Assembly (NCBI RefSeq): GCF_000245735.1
Contig: NZ_AHTH01000051.1
Span: 1 to 55,182, forward strand
DNA from: Alishewanella jeotgali KCTC 22429
GTDB lineage: Bacteria > Pseudomonadota > Gammaproteobacteria > Enterobacterales > Alteromonadaceae
DNA length: 55,182 nt
Direction: 5' to 3'
Shown piece after piece: positions 45,974-55,182 of this stretch (the stretch's first letter is position 1; each line of letters starts with the position of its first letter). The translations under genes were made by a program, and so were the position numbers. The notes beneath the pieces were generated by a model. That model did no database searches, was not told the origin of the DNA, and was given only the letters and a program-made list of their open reading frames with translations.

Positions 45974-47128
45974 ATGCATTGCGCGCATTTTGTTGCAGGC
46001 CGTTGTCAGTCCTGCCAATGGCTGGCGATGCCCTATGCCGAGCAGTTGGCATTAAAGCAGCAACAACTGTTGCAGTTAGTCTCTCCTTTGGCGCCGCTGG
46101 AGATCCTGGCGCCGGTGGCAAGTCAGCAACAGGCGTGTCGTTATAAAGCCAAGATGGTAGTGCAGGGTAGCTGTGAGGCGCCGCTACTGGGGATCATAAA
46201 TCAACAGGGGCAGGCAGTTGATCTCGCCGATTGCCCCTTATATCCGCCGGCCTTTGCGGCCGTTTTTGCGGTGATTAAGCAATTGATTAGCCGTGCTCAG
46301 CTTACCCCGTACGATATTGCCGCCCGCCGCGGCGAGCTCAAGTATGTGCTGCTGCAGCAAAGTTATCACAGTGGTCACTTTATGCTGCGTCTGGTACTGC
46401 GTTCAAAGAACTGTCTGGCGGCGTTGCAAAAGCATTTACCCTGGTTATTGGCGAGCTTACCGGCGTTGTCGGTGGTCAGCGTTAATTTACAGCCCAAGCC
46501 GGCAGCGCTGCTGGAAGGGCCGGAAGAAATCCTGTTAACAGAGCAGGCGTTGCTGCGCGAGCAACTTAATCAGGTACCGCTGTATTTAAGCCCGCAGAGT
46601 TTTTTTCAGATCAATCCTGAATTGGCAGCCCGGCTCTATGCCACAGCTGCAACCTGGACTGCGGAACTTACGCAACAAGGCGTGCCGATCCGGCACCTCT
46701 GGGATCTGTTCTGTGGCGTGGGCGGTTTTGGTTTACATTTGGCCAGCAATCAGATGACACTGACCGGGATTGAAATTGCGCCGTCCGCCATTGCCAGTGC
46801 TAAACAGGCCGCGGCTGAACTGGGGTTAACCCAGGTCGATTTTAGGGCGCTGGACTCCGCTGCTTTTGCCACGGCGGCGGTTAGCCCACCGGATCTCCTG
46901 GTCGTGAATCCACCCCGCCGCGGCTTAGGCGTCGAGCTGGTGACGGCGATTAAACAGCTGGCCCCCGCTTATATTATTTATTCCAGCTGCAATGCCAATA
47001 GTCTGGCAGCGGACTTGACCCTGTTGGATAACTATCAGTTACTGCGGGTGCAACTTTTTGATTTATTTGCCCATAGTAGTCATTACGAAGTGCTGACCCT
47101 GTTACAGCAGCGGGCTAAAACCGCCTGA
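45974..47128 (+). CDS. rlmC: 23S rRNA (uracil(747)-C5)-methyltransferase
   Basis: RlmC methylates U747 of 23S rRNA. I start at ATG 45974 (384 residues), where the Fe-S cluster cysteines begin at once (MHCAHFVAGRCQSCQW: Cys3, Cys11, Cys14); the fourth is in DLADCPLYPP. The SAM domain has LWDLFCGVGGFGLHLA, VNPPRRGLG and the catalytic Cys in IIYSSCNANSLAADL. Close relatives RlmD and TrmA have a TRAM domain or different cysteine spacing; lack of TRAM and the length favour RlmC. Confidence 0.9.
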   Translation: MHCAHFVAGRCQSCQWLAMPYAEQLALKQQQLLQLVSPLAPLEILAPVASQQQACRYKAKMVVQGSCEAPLLGIINQQGQAVDLADCPLYPPAFAAVFAVIKQLISRAQLTPYDIAARRGELKYVLLQQSYHSGHFMLRLVLRSKNCLAALQKHLPWLLASLPALSVVSVNLQPKPAALLEGPEEILLTEQALLREQLNQVPLYLSPQSFFQINPELAARLYATAATWTAELTQQGVPIRHLWDLFCGVGGFGLHLASNQMTLTGIEIAPSAIASAKQAAAELGLTQVDFRALDSAAFATAAVSPPDLLVVNPPRRGLGVELVTAIKQLAPAYIIYSSCNANSLAADLTLLDNYQLLRVQLFDLFAHSSHYEVLTLLQQRAKTA

Positions 47129-47163
47129 TCCGATTTTGTAAACCCGCTAACCACACACCTTTG

Positions 47164-47197
47164 CCCACAGCCAGCACTCTGTGGGTACTTGCATTTT
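47164..47197 (+). terminator. Possible terminator after rlmC
   Basis: CCCACAG (47164-47170) pairs with CTGTGGG (47179-47185) over an 8-base loop, followed after a few bases by GCATTTTT. It would insulate the SOS cassette from rlmC. Confidence 0.45.
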
Positions 47198-47214
47198 TAA
47201 CACCAGCAAATATA

Positions 47215-47230
47215 CTGTATGTATAAACAG
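47215..47230. promoter_or_regulatory. LexA box upstream of imuA
   Basis: CTGTATGTATAAACAG has the exact CTGT-N8-ACAG layout of the gammaproteobacterial SOS box and lies 14 bases before the imuA ATG, where LexA would block transcription of the whole cassette. Confidence 0.93.
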
Positions 47231-47244
47231 TATTTTGGTGATCT

Positions 47245-47907
47245 ATGCACAGCTTACTTGAACAACTGACGCAGCGGCAATGGCTCTGGCAAGGCTCAGC
47301 CTTACCCGCTGCCGGTCAGCAGCTAAGTTCCGGTTATGCCGAATTTGACCGGCAACTGGGTGGCTGGCCGGCGTCCGGTTTGCTGGTATTGCAAAGTCAG
47401 CCGGCAATTGGCGAGTTGCGTTTACTGTTACCCTTATTCAAACAACTGCAGCAGCAAGGCCTGCTGGGGCTGATTAATCCGCCGCAGTTACTCCAGGCAG
47501 AGCCGTTGGCGGCACAGGGGATTAACCCGTCACAGTTGCTGTTGCTTTCCGGTGTCAGTGAAACGGATGCACTCTGGGCTGCAGAGCAGTTATTACAAAG
47601 TGGTTTATGTAGTCTGGTCCTGCTCTGGCAGAGGGCGCTGGTGCGCAAGGCGGCACGTCGTTTACAGCTCGCAGCACAGGCGCAGCAGGCGTTAGTGCTG
47701 CAATTGACCACGCAACAGCCGGAATTAACACTGCCTTTAGCACTGGCGCTACAGCTACTGCCACAGCCTCAAGGTTTGCAGCTTAAAGTGTTAAAGCGCC
47801 GTGCCGGCTGGGCCGGGCAACAATTTTATCTTAACTGGCAAGATGAATGGCCTGAGCTTTATCCGGTACTGACCCGCACCCAGGCGGCTTTGGCTGAGAC
47901 CGCCTGA
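47245..47907 (+). CDS. imuA: Translesion synthesis-associated protein ImuA
   Basis: ImuA is a RecA/SulA-like accessory protein of the SOS mutasome. The 220-residue protein starts MHSLLEQLTQRQWLWQGSAL and has the RecA-like elements YAEFDRQLGGWPASGLLVL and LQSGLCSLVLLWQ; the Walker A loop is degenerate, as usual in this family. It is followed 10 bp later by imuB and controlled by the LexA box just upstream. Confidence 0.9.
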   Translation: MHSLLEQLTQRQWLWQGSALPAAGQQLSSGYAEFDRQLGGWPASGLLVLQSQPAIGELRLLLPLFKQLQQQGLLGLINPPQLLQAEPLAAQGINPSQLLLLSGVSETDALWAAEQLLQSGLCSLVLLWQRALVRKAARRLQLAAQAQQALVLQLTTQQPELTLPLALALQLLPQPQGLQLKVLKRRAGWAGQQFYLNWQDEWPELYPVLTRTQAALAETA

Positions 47908-47917
47908 GGGCTTTGTC

Positions 47918-49321
47918 ATGCGCTGGCTTTATCTATATTTCCCCAGCCTGCAACTTGATCAACTGGCAGTACAATATCCGGCACAGCCGATGGCGCTGGC
48001 ATGTCCGAAACGACATCAATTGCTGGGGGTTAATTCACTGGCAGCGGCAGCCGGGGTCAAGGTCGGGCAAAGTGTGGCAACGGCCGTGTTACTGTGTCGT
48101 GAGTTACAGCTGTTTAGTCCTGAGCCGGCACGGGTAAAGCAGCTGCTGCAGCAGCTGGCGGAGCGGTTATATCAGGTGACAGCCGATCTGGCGCTACAGC
48201 CGCCGGATGCCTTGCTGATCCGGGTGAGTAGCATGCTAAAACTCTACCCGGATCCTGCCCGTTACTGGCAGCAACTCCAGCTGCAACTGGCAGACTGTCC
48301 CTATCAATATCTGGCTGCAGCGGGGCAAACTCCGCTGGCTGCAAAATTACTGGCCCGCTCCGGGCAGGCCGAGCTGTACTTAACGCCAGCGGCAGAGCAG
48401 GCCAAGCTGGCACTTTGTCCGTTAACTGCCAGCGATCTGCCGGCGGCTAGCATTGAGCAGTTAGCCCGGTTGGGGATCCGGCAGTTAGGTCCCTTACTGG
48501 CATTGCCGGCAGCAGAGCTGGCGCGGCGTTTTTCTCAGGACGTGCTGCAATATCTGGCGGCATTAACGGGCAGAGTACTGCAATTACCACAATTTTACCG
48601 ACCCAGGCTGCAATTTAACCGTGAATTACAGCTGCATTATGAAATTACTGAAAGTCCACAGTTATTAAAGCCGTTACAGCCATTGTTACAGCAACTGCAG
48701 CAGTTTTTACGCCGGGCCAACTTACTGTGTCAGCGTTTGCAGCTCACCCTGCAGTTTCGCCAGCACAGCCCCTTACCTCTGCAGATCCGCGCCCGGGCCG
48801 GTGAAGCTTGTGCTGCGAACTGGCAGCAATTACTGTCCCTGCACCTGGCGCAGCTGCAGCTGCCAGAGCCGGTGTATGCGCTGCAATTGGCGGCAACAGA
48901 CTATGTACCCGATCAGCGCGCAAGTTGTAATTTACTGGCACAGCGCTCACAGCCGCTGAGCAAAGCACAACTGCTCAGTGTGCTGGTAGCCCGCCTGGGG
49001 GAGCAGGCGGTGGTGACACCGCTGCTAAGCCTGAGTCACTGGCCGGAGGCTGAGTCATCGGCATCAACTTTAGCGGCGCTGCCGGCATTGAATGCGGCGC
49101 TTTGTTATCAACTCAGACCTATTTTACAACTACCCAAAGCCCTGCCTTTAACCGAGGCGGTGACGCTGTTAAGTGGTGCCGAGCGTTTGGAGCAACTGTG
49201 CTGGCAAAGCGGCACCTTATTGCAGCGGGATTATTATCTGGCCCGCACTGAGCAGGGGCAGCTGTGGTGGGTATACCGCACACCGCAGCAGCAATGGTAT
49301 CTGCAGGGTTGGTTTAGCTAA
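47918..49321 (+). CDS. imuB: Y-family DNA polymerase-like protein ImuB
   Basis: ImuB is a catalytically inactive Y-family polymerase that links ImuA, DnaE2 and the beta clamp. The 467-residue protein begins MRWLYLYFPSLQLDQL; at the sites where active Y-family enzymes carry the metal-binding acids the sequence is not conserved, in line with the family. SIEQLARLGIRQLGPLLALP is the helix-hairpin-helix part. Composition is very rich in Leu and Gln. A clamp-binding peptide was not clearly located. Confidence 0.9.
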   Translation: MRWLYLYFPSLQLDQLAVQYPAQPMALACPKRHQLLGVNSLAAAAGVKVGQSVATAVLLCRELQLFSPEPARVKQLLQQLAERLYQVTADLALQPPDALLIRVSSMLKLYPDPARYWQQLQLQLADCPYQYLAAAGQTPLAAKLLARSGQAELYLTPAAEQAKLALCPLTASDLPAASIEQLARLGIRQLGPLLALPAAELARRFSQDVLQYLAALTGRVLQLPQFYRPRLQFNRELQLHYEITESPQLLKPLQPLLQQLQQFLRRANLLCQRLQLTLQFRQHSPLPLQIRARAGEACAANWQQLLSLHLAQLQLPEPVYALQLAATDYVPDQRASCNLLAQRSQPLSKAQLLSVLVARLGEQAVVTPLLSLSHWPEAESSASTLAALPALNAALCYQLRPILQLPKALPLTEAVTLLSGAERLEQLCWQSGTLLQRDYYLARTEQGQLWWVYRTPQQQWYLQGWFS

Positions 49322-49330
49322 GGGGGGCCG

Positions 49331-52300
49331 ATGAGCGAAACGTCAGCGGCAGCGCCGCCATCCGGGGCCGTAGCCTACGCGGAGTTATTTTGCCGCTCGA
49401 ACTTTAGTTTTTTACAAGGCGCCTCCTCGCCGGAGGAGTTAGTTAGCACGGCGGTGTCTTTGGGCTATCAGGCGCTGGCACTGACCGATGAATGTTCGGT
49501 CGCTGGGGTAGTGCGGGCACACCGGCAAATCAAGCAGCAGCAATTACCGTTAAAACTGATCATTGGCAGTTATTTTCAGCTGCCTGGCCTGTCTTTAGTA
49601 CTGCTGTGTCCGGATCGGCAAGCCTATGCTGAGCTGTGCCGCATTATTACCAATGCCCGACGGCGCGCTGAAAAAGGCCATTACCAGCTGGAAGAATGGG
49701 ATTTACGCAGCAGCAAGCATTGCCTGGCACTCTGGTTGCCGCAGGGGGAGGCAGAAGTGGACCAGTACTGGGGGCAATTATTAAGCCGGCATTTTAGTGG
49801 CCGCCTGCACCTGGCGCTAGTACGGCAATTGCGTTATCGCGAAGCGCGCTACCTGGCGTATTGTCAGACGCTGGCCCACGATTTTGCGCTGCCACAGCTG
49901 GCGGTAGGTGCGGTATTAATGCATCAGCGTGAGCGACTGGCATTACAGCAAACTTTGACTGCCATTCGCCTGAAAACGCCGGTCCAGCAATTAGGCCGCC
50001 AGTTGCTGAGTAATGCTGAGGCCTGTTTAAGACCCCTGAGCAAACTGGCGAAGCTCTATCCCGCTGCTGCACTGGCGCAGAGCGTGACGCTGGCTGCAGC
50101 GTGCCAGTTCTCGCTGGATGAGCTGCGTTATGAATATCCATCTGAGCTGGTGCCGTCTGATCTTAGTGCCAGTCAGTATTTGCAGCAACTGGTGCAAGCC
50201 GGAGCCCGGCAGCGTTTTGGTACAGCAGGGCCGGCAGCGTCGATCCAGGCGCTGATTGATAAGGAATTGGCGCTGATTGCCGAGCTGCGTTATGAGTACT
50301 TTTTTCTGACCATCTATGATTTGGTGCAGTTTGCAAAAGCGCGCGGCATTTTATATCAGGGCCGCGGCTCTGCTGCTAATTCGGTGGTCTGTTATTGCCT
50401 GGAAATTACCGCTGTCGATCCGCGGCAGATTAAGGTGCTGTTTGAACGCTTTTTATCCCGCGAGCGGCAGGAGCCGCCGGATATAGACGTAGATTTTGAG
50501 CACGAAAGGCGCGAAGAAGTGATGCAGTATCTGTATCAGAAATATGGCCGCGAGCGGGCAGCGCTGGCGGCAACGGTGATCAGCTACCGCTTGAAAAGCG
50601 CGATCCGTGATGTTGGGAAGGCGCTGGGGATTAATGAAATGCAACTGGAGCATTTTATTAAAAACCTGAACCGCCGCCATGGTGTGGTCAGCTGGCAACA
50701 ACAGCTTAGCCAGCTTGGACTGAATACCGAACAAGGTCTGGGGCAGCAGCTGGTGCAGCTGGTGGAGCAAATCCGCGGCTTTCCGCGGCACTTATCACAG
50801 CATGTCGGGGGCTTTGTGATCTCGGCCGGCCCTTTGTATGAGTTGGTACCGGTAGAAAATGCGGCCATGGCTGAGCGCACTGTGATCCAGTGGGATAAAG
50901 ATGATCTGGAAACCCTGGGGCTGTTAAAGGTCGATGTGTTGGCTTTGGGCATGTTAACGGCGATCCGCCGCTGTTTTCAGTTGGTACAGCAACACTATGG
51001 CTTGACGCTTAGTATTGCGGCAATTAATGGCTATGGTGATGACCCTCAGGTGTACCGGCAAATTCAACAGGCGGATACAGTGGGGGTGTTTCAGATTGAA
51101 TCCCGGGCACAGATGAGCATGCTGCCAAGGCTCAGGCCAGCCTGCTATTACGACTTGGTGATTCAGATAGCGATAGTGCGGCCAGGACCGATCCAGGGGG
51201 ATATGGTGCACCCATATTTGCTGCGCCGGCACGGCAAGGAGGCGGTAACCTATCCTTCCGAGGCAGTCGCCGGCGTGTTATCCCGTACCCTGGGCGTACC
51301 GATTTTTCAGGAGCAGGTGATTCAGCTGGCAATGGTGGCCGCTGGTTTTAGCGGTGGCGAAGCGGATCAACTCAGACGCGCCATGGCCAGTTGGAAGAAA
51401 ACCGGTGAGCTGTTGCAGTTTAAAGAAAAGCTGATCAATGGCATGCTAAGCCGCGGCTATCAGCAAGACTTTGCTGAGCGGATCTATCAGCAAATTTGTG
51501 GCTTTGGCGAGTACGGTTTTCCGGAGTCGCATTCCGCTAGCTTTGCAGTACTGGCCTATGTTTCTGCCTGGTTAAAACATTATTTTCCGGCGGCATTTTA
51601 TACCGCCCTGTTAAACAGCTATCCCATGGGGTTTTATAGCCCGTCGCAGCTTATTCAGGATGCCAGACGTCATCAGCTTAGGGTGCTGCCGGTCTGTATT
51701 AATGCCTCCGCTGCTGCTCACCAATTGGTCCTGCATCAGGGCGATTGGGCTATCCGGCTTGGTTTACAACAGGTTAAGGGCTTAAGCCCACAGACGCTGC
51801 AACAGCTATTACAGCAGCGGCCAGCGGCGGGCTTTTGTCATCCGGCACAGTTAAAGCAATTAGGATTAAATGCCCGCGAACTGGCGGCGCTGGCCAGTAG
51901 CAATGCCTTGCAGAGCTTAACTGGTGATCGTTATAACAGTCGCTGGCATTTGCTGGATCAGCAAACGCAGCTACCGTTATTTGCCGCTGTAGCTGAACCG
52001 GCGACGCCGCTGCTGCAGCCACCCAGCGAGCGCGAAGCGATGCTGGAAGATTATCAGGCGCTGGGGTTTAGTCTTGATTATCATCCACTGCACTATTTGC
52101 GCCAGCGTGGGAAGTTGGCTGGTTGTACGTTGGCTAGCGACTTGGCGACAGTGCGACAACAGGCAGTGGTTAAGGTCGCCGGCTTAGTGACTTGCCGGCA
52201 GTGCCCGGGGACTGCCGCCGGCGTTACTTTTTTAACGCTGGAGGATGAAAGCGGTAATATCAATGTGGTGGTATGGCAGGGGACGGCTCTGGCACAGCAA

Positions 52301-52444
52301 CAGCCCTATCTGACGGCGAAGATCCTGCAGGTAAATGGTATTTTAGAGCGCGAAGGCGAGGTCGAGCATGTGATTGCCGGACGTCTGACCGATCTGACGC
52401 CCTTACTGGAAGCTCTGCCGGCCGGGTCACGGGATTTTCACTAG
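49331..52444 (+). CDS. dnaE2: Error-prone DNA polymerase DnaE2 (ImuC)
   Basis: DnaE2 is the C-family polymerase of the SOS mutasome that copies damaged templates. At 1037 residues it is full length. The PHP domain starts AYAELFCRSNFSFLQGASSP; the catalytic acids of the palm are in PPDIDVDFEHERREEVMQY, preceded by GRGSAANSVVCYCLEIT. FPESHSASFAVLAYVSAWLK and the C-terminal OB domain (VKVAGLVTCRQCPGTAAGV then FLTLEDESG) are intact. It is the last gene of the LexA-controlled cassette. Confidence 0.95.
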   Translation: MSETSAAAPPSGAVAYAELFCRSNFSFLQGASSPEELVSTAVSLGYQALALTDECSVAGVVRAHRQIKQQQLPLKLIIGSYFQLPGLSLVLLCPDRQAYAELCRIITNARRRAEKGHYQLEEWDLRSSKHCLALWLPQGEAEVDQYWGQLLSRHFSGRLHLALVRQLRYREARYLAYCQTLAHDFALPQLAVGAVLMHQRERLALQQTLTAIRLKTPVQQLGRQLLSNAEACLRPLSKLAKLYPAAALAQSVTLAAACQFSLDELRYEYPSELVPSDLSASQYLQQLVQAGARQRFGTAGPAASIQALIDKELALIAELRYEYFFLTIYDLVQFAKARGILYQGRGSAANSVVCYCLEITAVDPRQIKVLFERFLSRERQEPPDIDVDFEHERREEVMQYLYQKYGRERAALAATVISYRLKSAIRDVGKALGINEMQLEHFIKNLNRRHGVVSWQQQLSQLGLNTEQGLGQQLVQLVEQIRGFPRHLSQHVGGFVISAGPLYELVPVENAAMAERTVIQWDKDDLETLGLLKVDVLALGMLTAIRRCFQLVQQHYGLTLSIAAINGYGDDPQVYRQIQQADTVGVFQIESRAQMSMLPRLRPACYYDLVIQIAIVRPGPIQGDMVHPYLLRRHGKEAVTYPSEAVAGVLSRTLGVPIFQEQVIQLAMVAAGFSGGEADQLRRAMASWKKTGELLQFKEKLINGMLSRGYQQDFAERIYQQICGFGEYGFPESHSASFAVLAYVSAWLKHYFPAAFYTALLNSYPMGFYSPSQLIQDARRHQLRVLPVCINASAAAHQLVLHQGDWAIRLGLQQVKGLSPQTLQQLLQQRPAAGFCHPAQLKQLGLNARELAALASSNALQSLTGDRYNSRWHLLDQQTQLPLFAAVAEPATPLLQPPSEREAMLEDYQALGFSLDYHPLHYLRQRGKLAGCTLASDLATVRQQAVVKVAGLVTCRQCPGTAAGVTFLTLEDESGNINVVVWQGTALAQQQPYLTAKILQVNGILEREGEVEHVIAGRLTDLTPLLEALPAGSRDFH

Positions 52445-52473
52445 CCAACAAGGCTGGCGGCTACAAACTGAGG

Positions 52474-54030
52474 TTAGCGTTTAAAGCCAATCCGAAAGCC
52501 GCCCCAGTGCTTGCCATTAACATAGATAGGTACCGATAAGTCATGCACAATTTCGCCGGTATCTCTTTTATAGGTTTGCAGTAGCATCGGCTCAGTGTTG
52601 CTGCCACAGCGGCTGCCGGTTCGGTCACTAAATATCCGTTTGGTACGATTTTGCAGCAAATCCTTATCGTAATTACCGGTCAGCGGCTGACTGAATTTTT
52701 TATTATGGGTTGGGAAGTAACCCTTGCGATCGACTGCGCCGGCATAGAGTACATTCTGATGCCGGCTTAAAATCGGCTCCTGAATAGCGGGGAATAATTG
52801 ATCAGTCAGCTTGTCATAGGCGGTACTGAATTTTTGTGGGTTAGTATTGGCGATAGGTTGATATTTTTCGGCAAATAACTCTGCTTCTGAGACCTTACCT
52901 TCTTTAATCAGCTGGCTTAGCGTCGTTGCGATAGCCGAAGCCGCTTGTTTGGCTTCTTCAAAGATCGGTTGGTAAAAACTGTTACTGGCCTGAGTGCTCA
53001 GTTCCCGGTAGATGGTTTCAGTTTCAATCGATACCTCTACTGCCTGACCGGCAATCCGGGTGCCTTTTTGCTCAATTTGTACCAGCGCACTACTGATATT
53101 GTCGATAGCACCACTGATTTGGCTGCTATTACTTTGTAGCGTATCACTTAATTGCTCAATTTCCCGCAGAGCACCTGATGCTTGTTTGACTTCCTGGCTA
53201 ATATGATTGACGCCTATTGCCACCTGCTGTAACTCGTCTTGTGCTTGATGGCTGGAATGTTCTAATTGCTGCATTAACTCGGCAGTATGGCTACTTTGGT
53301 TGCGGATCTCCTGCAACATATTCGCAATATCTTTGGTTGCGCCGGCTGTTTTACCTGCCAGTGCCCGTACCTCGTCGGCCACCACCGCAAAGCCGCGCCC
53401 TTGTTCACCGGCGCGAGCTGCTTCAATGGCGGCATTCAGCGCCAATAGATTAGTTTGCGCTGCGACGTTATTAATTACTTCGGTGATATGCTGAATTTTA
53501 TCAGCGCTGCTGCGCAGGCTTTGTAATTCGGCTGCCGCATTGGCGACCGCTTGCGCCAATGCTTCAATCCGCACCACACCATTTTGCAGGTTTTTATCTG
53601 CCTGCTCTGAAGCGCTGGCGGTTTGATTTATCGTTTGATTTATGGTTTGCAGGTTATGATTTAAATCACTGCTGCCGGCTGCCACACTCTGGCTGGCATT
53701 GGCCAGTTGCTGGCTATCATCGCTGCTATGTTTAATATCTTTAATCAAGGCATCAATATAAAAGGACACTTCTGCCGCGCCTATTGCCATCTTCGAGGTC
53801 GCTTCGGTGATATTGCGGACCATCCGATCTGAAGTCTGTTGCGTCTGAGCCTGAGCGGGATCTGACGCTGCCGTTTTCTGTGCTGGTAGCAAAAATAAAT
53901 AAGCAGCACTTAACAGCACTGTTATGAACACAGCCAGCATTGGCTTGGTCAGCCACAACAGTAAGCTTAGCAGTGTCGTTAACAGCACCAGAAATACAGT
54001 ATGACGGATCAGCGGGGTAGACATAGGCAC
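52474..54030 (-). CDS. Methyl-accepting chemotaxis protein with C-terminal sensor-like domain
   Basis: The 518-residue protein has two closely spaced N-terminal membrane helices (about 9-28 and 31-49) and hence almost no periplasmic domain. The signalling domain has the conserved tip [20 protein letters not shown] followed by [10 protein letters not shown]. After it, from about residue 355, is a further domain of about 160 residues with [20 protein letters not shown] and [21 protein letters not shown], which looks like a Cache/PAS-like sensor on the cytoplasmic side. ATG 54024 (MSTPLIR) is an alternative start. No chemotaxis partners are adjacent. Confidence 0.88.
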   Translation of the reverse strand: MPMSTPLIRHTVFLVLLTTLLSLLLWLTKPMLAVFITVLLSAAYLFLLPAQKTAASDPAQAQTQQTSDRMVRNITEATSKMAIGAAEVSFYIDALIKDIKHSSDDSQQLANASQSVAAGSSDLNHNLQTINQTINQTASASEQADKNLQNGVVRIEALAQAVANAAAELQSLRSSADKIQHITEVINNVAAQTNLLALNAAIEAARAGEQGRGFAVVADEVRALAGKTAGATKDIANMLQEIRNQSSHTAELMQQLEHSSHQAQDELQQVAIGVNHISQEVKQASGALREIEQLSDTLQSNSSQISGAIDNISSALVQIEQKGTRIAGQAVEVSIETETIYRELSTQASNSFYQPIFEEAKQAASAIATTLSQLIKEGKVSEAELFAEKYQPIANTNPQKFSTAYDKLTDQLFPAIQEPILSRHQNVLYAGAVDRKGYFPTHNKKFSQPLTGNYDKDLLQNRTKRIFSDRTGSRCGSNTEPMLLQTYKRDTGEIVHDLSVPIYVNGKHWGGFRIGFKR

Positions 54031-54219
54031 TCCGGAAACACTAATACTTTTGGCAGGTTGGAGAATGCCGCGATCTTTGTAAATAGCTAGCGGCGGCTTT
54101 TAGACTAAAGTCTATCGGAAAGCTTATTTTTTGCCAGTGACTTAGCCGTGGTTTTACCTATGACAAACCTAAACAAAAACCGGCAGCTTTACCTAAAAGT
54201 CACTTGAAAATGCTAGACT

Positions 54220-54672
54220 TTGCCGCACCTGATCAGACAGAACTATGCTGTGGCTTATTTTTCACTTTTTCTAACCGGCTTTATCGCCGCGACGCTATTC
54301 CCAGCCTCCTCCGAATTGCTGCTACTGGCCTTACTGGCGCAGGGCTATCTACCTGTTTGGTTGTGGTTGGCAGCGACCCTTGGTAATACCCTGGGATCTT
54401 GTGTTAACTGGTATCTTGGTCGGGAGTTGCTGCGCTTTCAGCATAAAAGTTGGTTTCCCATTTCAGCCGCTGCACTGACGCGGGCGACAACACAGTTTCA
54501 GCGTTATGGCCGCTGGAGTTTACTCTTTGCCTGGTTACCGGTGGTGGGTGATCCGCTGACCATGGTTGCCGGGGTACTCCGGGTACCGTTCCGGTTGTTT
54601 TTGCTGCTGGTGGCACTGGGTAAGGGGCTACGCTATGCGCTGTTGATTTGGCTGGGACATCAGCTCTGGTAA
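54220..54672 (+). CDS. YqaA/DedA-related membrane protein
   Basis: The roughly 150-residue protein has four hydrophobic helices with the YqaA/SNARE-associated family elements FIAATLFPASSELLLLALL, LGNTLGSCVNWYLGR and the WLPVVGDPLTMVAGVLRVPF loop. The start is uncertain: TTG at 54220 gives 150 residues and GTG at 54250 gives 140, closer to the first helix; neither has a strong SD. DedA-like proteins are thought to be lipid flippases or transporters. It is probably independent of the downstream DUF2750 gene. Confidence 0.82.
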   Translation: MPHLIRQNYAVAYFSLFLTGFIAATLFPASSELLLLALLAQGYLPVWLWLAATLGNTLGSCVNWYLGRELLRFQHKSWFPISAAALTRATTQFQRYGRWSLLFAWLPVVGDPLTMVAGVLRVPFRLFLLLVALGKGLRYALLIWLGHQLW

Positions 54673-54748
54673 CAGCGTGTTTTTCTGATAGCTTTTGCGC
54701 AGCGGATCCGTCATCATTAGCAGTATTTACTGGCAAAGAGAACACACT

Positions 54749-55141
54749 ATGGATTATCAACTGACTGCTGAAGAACTGGCCCGGATCATCGCGCTGGATG
54801 CGGAACAGCGCTATGAGTATTTTATTAAGGCCGTCGCCGATCTGGAGCAGATCTGGATCCTGACCGATGACGAAGGCTTTGTGCTGGTCAGCGCCGAGGA
54901 CGAGCGTTGCATTCCGGTATGGCCACATGCTGAGCTGGCAGAACAGTGGATCGAAGGCGAGTGGTCAAATTGTACCGCTCAGGCTGTTGCCATCGATACC
55001 TGGCTGGAAAAATGGACTGAAGGCTTAAACGGTGACGAATTAAGTATCGCTGTACTGCCGGATACGGACGGTCCTGGCGTGGTGGTAACGCCGGACGAAT
55101 TAGCCGAAACCCTGGTGAACGAGCTGGAAGACGAAGCTTAA
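54749..55141 (+). CDS. DUF2750 family protein
   Basis: The 130-residue acidic cytoplasmic protein begins MDYQLTAEELARIIALDAEQ and has the family core YFIKAVADLEQIWILTDDEG, followed by CIPVWPHAELAEQW. I start at ATG 54749, with AAAGAGAA just upstream. The function of the family is unknown. Confidence 0.88.
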   Translation: MDYQLTAEELARIIALDAEQRYEYFIKAVADLEQIWILTDDEGFVLVSAEDERCIPVWPHAELAEQWIEGEWSNCTAQAVAIDTWLEKWTEGLNGDELSIAVLPDTDGPGVVVTPDELAETLVNELEDEA

Positions 55142-55164
55142 GCCAGCGGCAATACCAGAAGAAA

Positions 55165-55182
55165 CGGCAGGGGAACCTGCCG
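55165..55182 (+). terminator. Hairpin at the window edge, probable terminator
   Basis: CGGCAGG and CCTGCCG form a perfect 7-bp stem with a GGAA loop, 24 bases after the DUF2750 stop. The window ends at its last base, so the T-tract cannot be checked. Confidence 0.55.

Noticed and set aside
54404..54928. 174-codon open frame on the minus strand
   Set aside because: It lies across the yqaA-like and DUF2750 genes in antisense, has no recognisable domain and no good start; it is a shadow frame.

Overview
The window is chromosomal DNA of a gammaproteobacterium. The best fit is an Alteromonadales-type marine or freshwater genus such as Rheinheimera or Arsukibacterium; that placement rests on gene content and order recalled from the families, not on a database search. 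The evidence is a trpEGDCFBA operon with fused trpCF, the rnm-yciO-scpA-scpB-rluB block, a full ccmABCDEFGHI cytochrome c maturation operon, a rhombosortase-type lipoprotein and an imuA-imuB-dnaE2 SOS cassette. I saw no rRNA, tRNA or CRISPR array.

Layout. 1-6907 (minus): tryptophan operon with a Trp-rich leader peptide and attenuator. 7020-13485: a small conserved protein, a DUF3857/transglutaminase protein, then rnm, yciO, scpA, scpB and rluB. 13588-18701: short-chain dehydrogenase, membrane protein, NarL-type two-component system, galE and a YciI protein. 18869-22394: sodium-dependent transporter and a FliK-like gene broken by one in-frame stop. 22462-23895: an IS110/IS1111-type insertion sequence. 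24021-31160: ccmA-I, followed by mlaA. 32097-38927: wecB, cysDN, manC and phosphomannomutase. 38936-47128: cation efflux, rhombotail lipoprotein, XRE regulator, YgiQ, ThpR, phosphodiesterase and RlmC. 47215-52444: LexA box and the mutasome imuA-imuB-dnaE2. 52474-55182: chemotaxis receptor, YqaA-like membrane protein and DUF2750 protein.

The most unusual feature is a linked repeat and transposon system. A modular repeat, with head CTGGTCAGACC and tail GTGCTGTGGATAAGT, lies in many intergenic gaps, and a copy and a half sits in frame inside trpE. Its tail carries a perfect DnaA box (TTATCCACA on the other strand). I found eleven perfect boxes, all in repeats, where about 0.4 would be expected by chance in this length. 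The IS1111-type element sits exactly inside one repeat (CCGG|AG|TGCTGTG). Its long 3' noncoding region can fold into a loop holding CACAGCA and CCGGAGTG, which match opposite strands of the target on either side of the insertion point. This is the arrangement expected of the target-binding loop of a bridge RNA or seekRNA. A 75-bp remnant of a related element lies in another repeat at 33320-33394 with the same left junction.

Other points of interest are a probable one-base indel in an A-run at the end of cysD, the Leu-to-stop change in the FliK-like gene, a textbook trp attenuator, and a lipoprotein with a GlyGly-CTERM-like tail.
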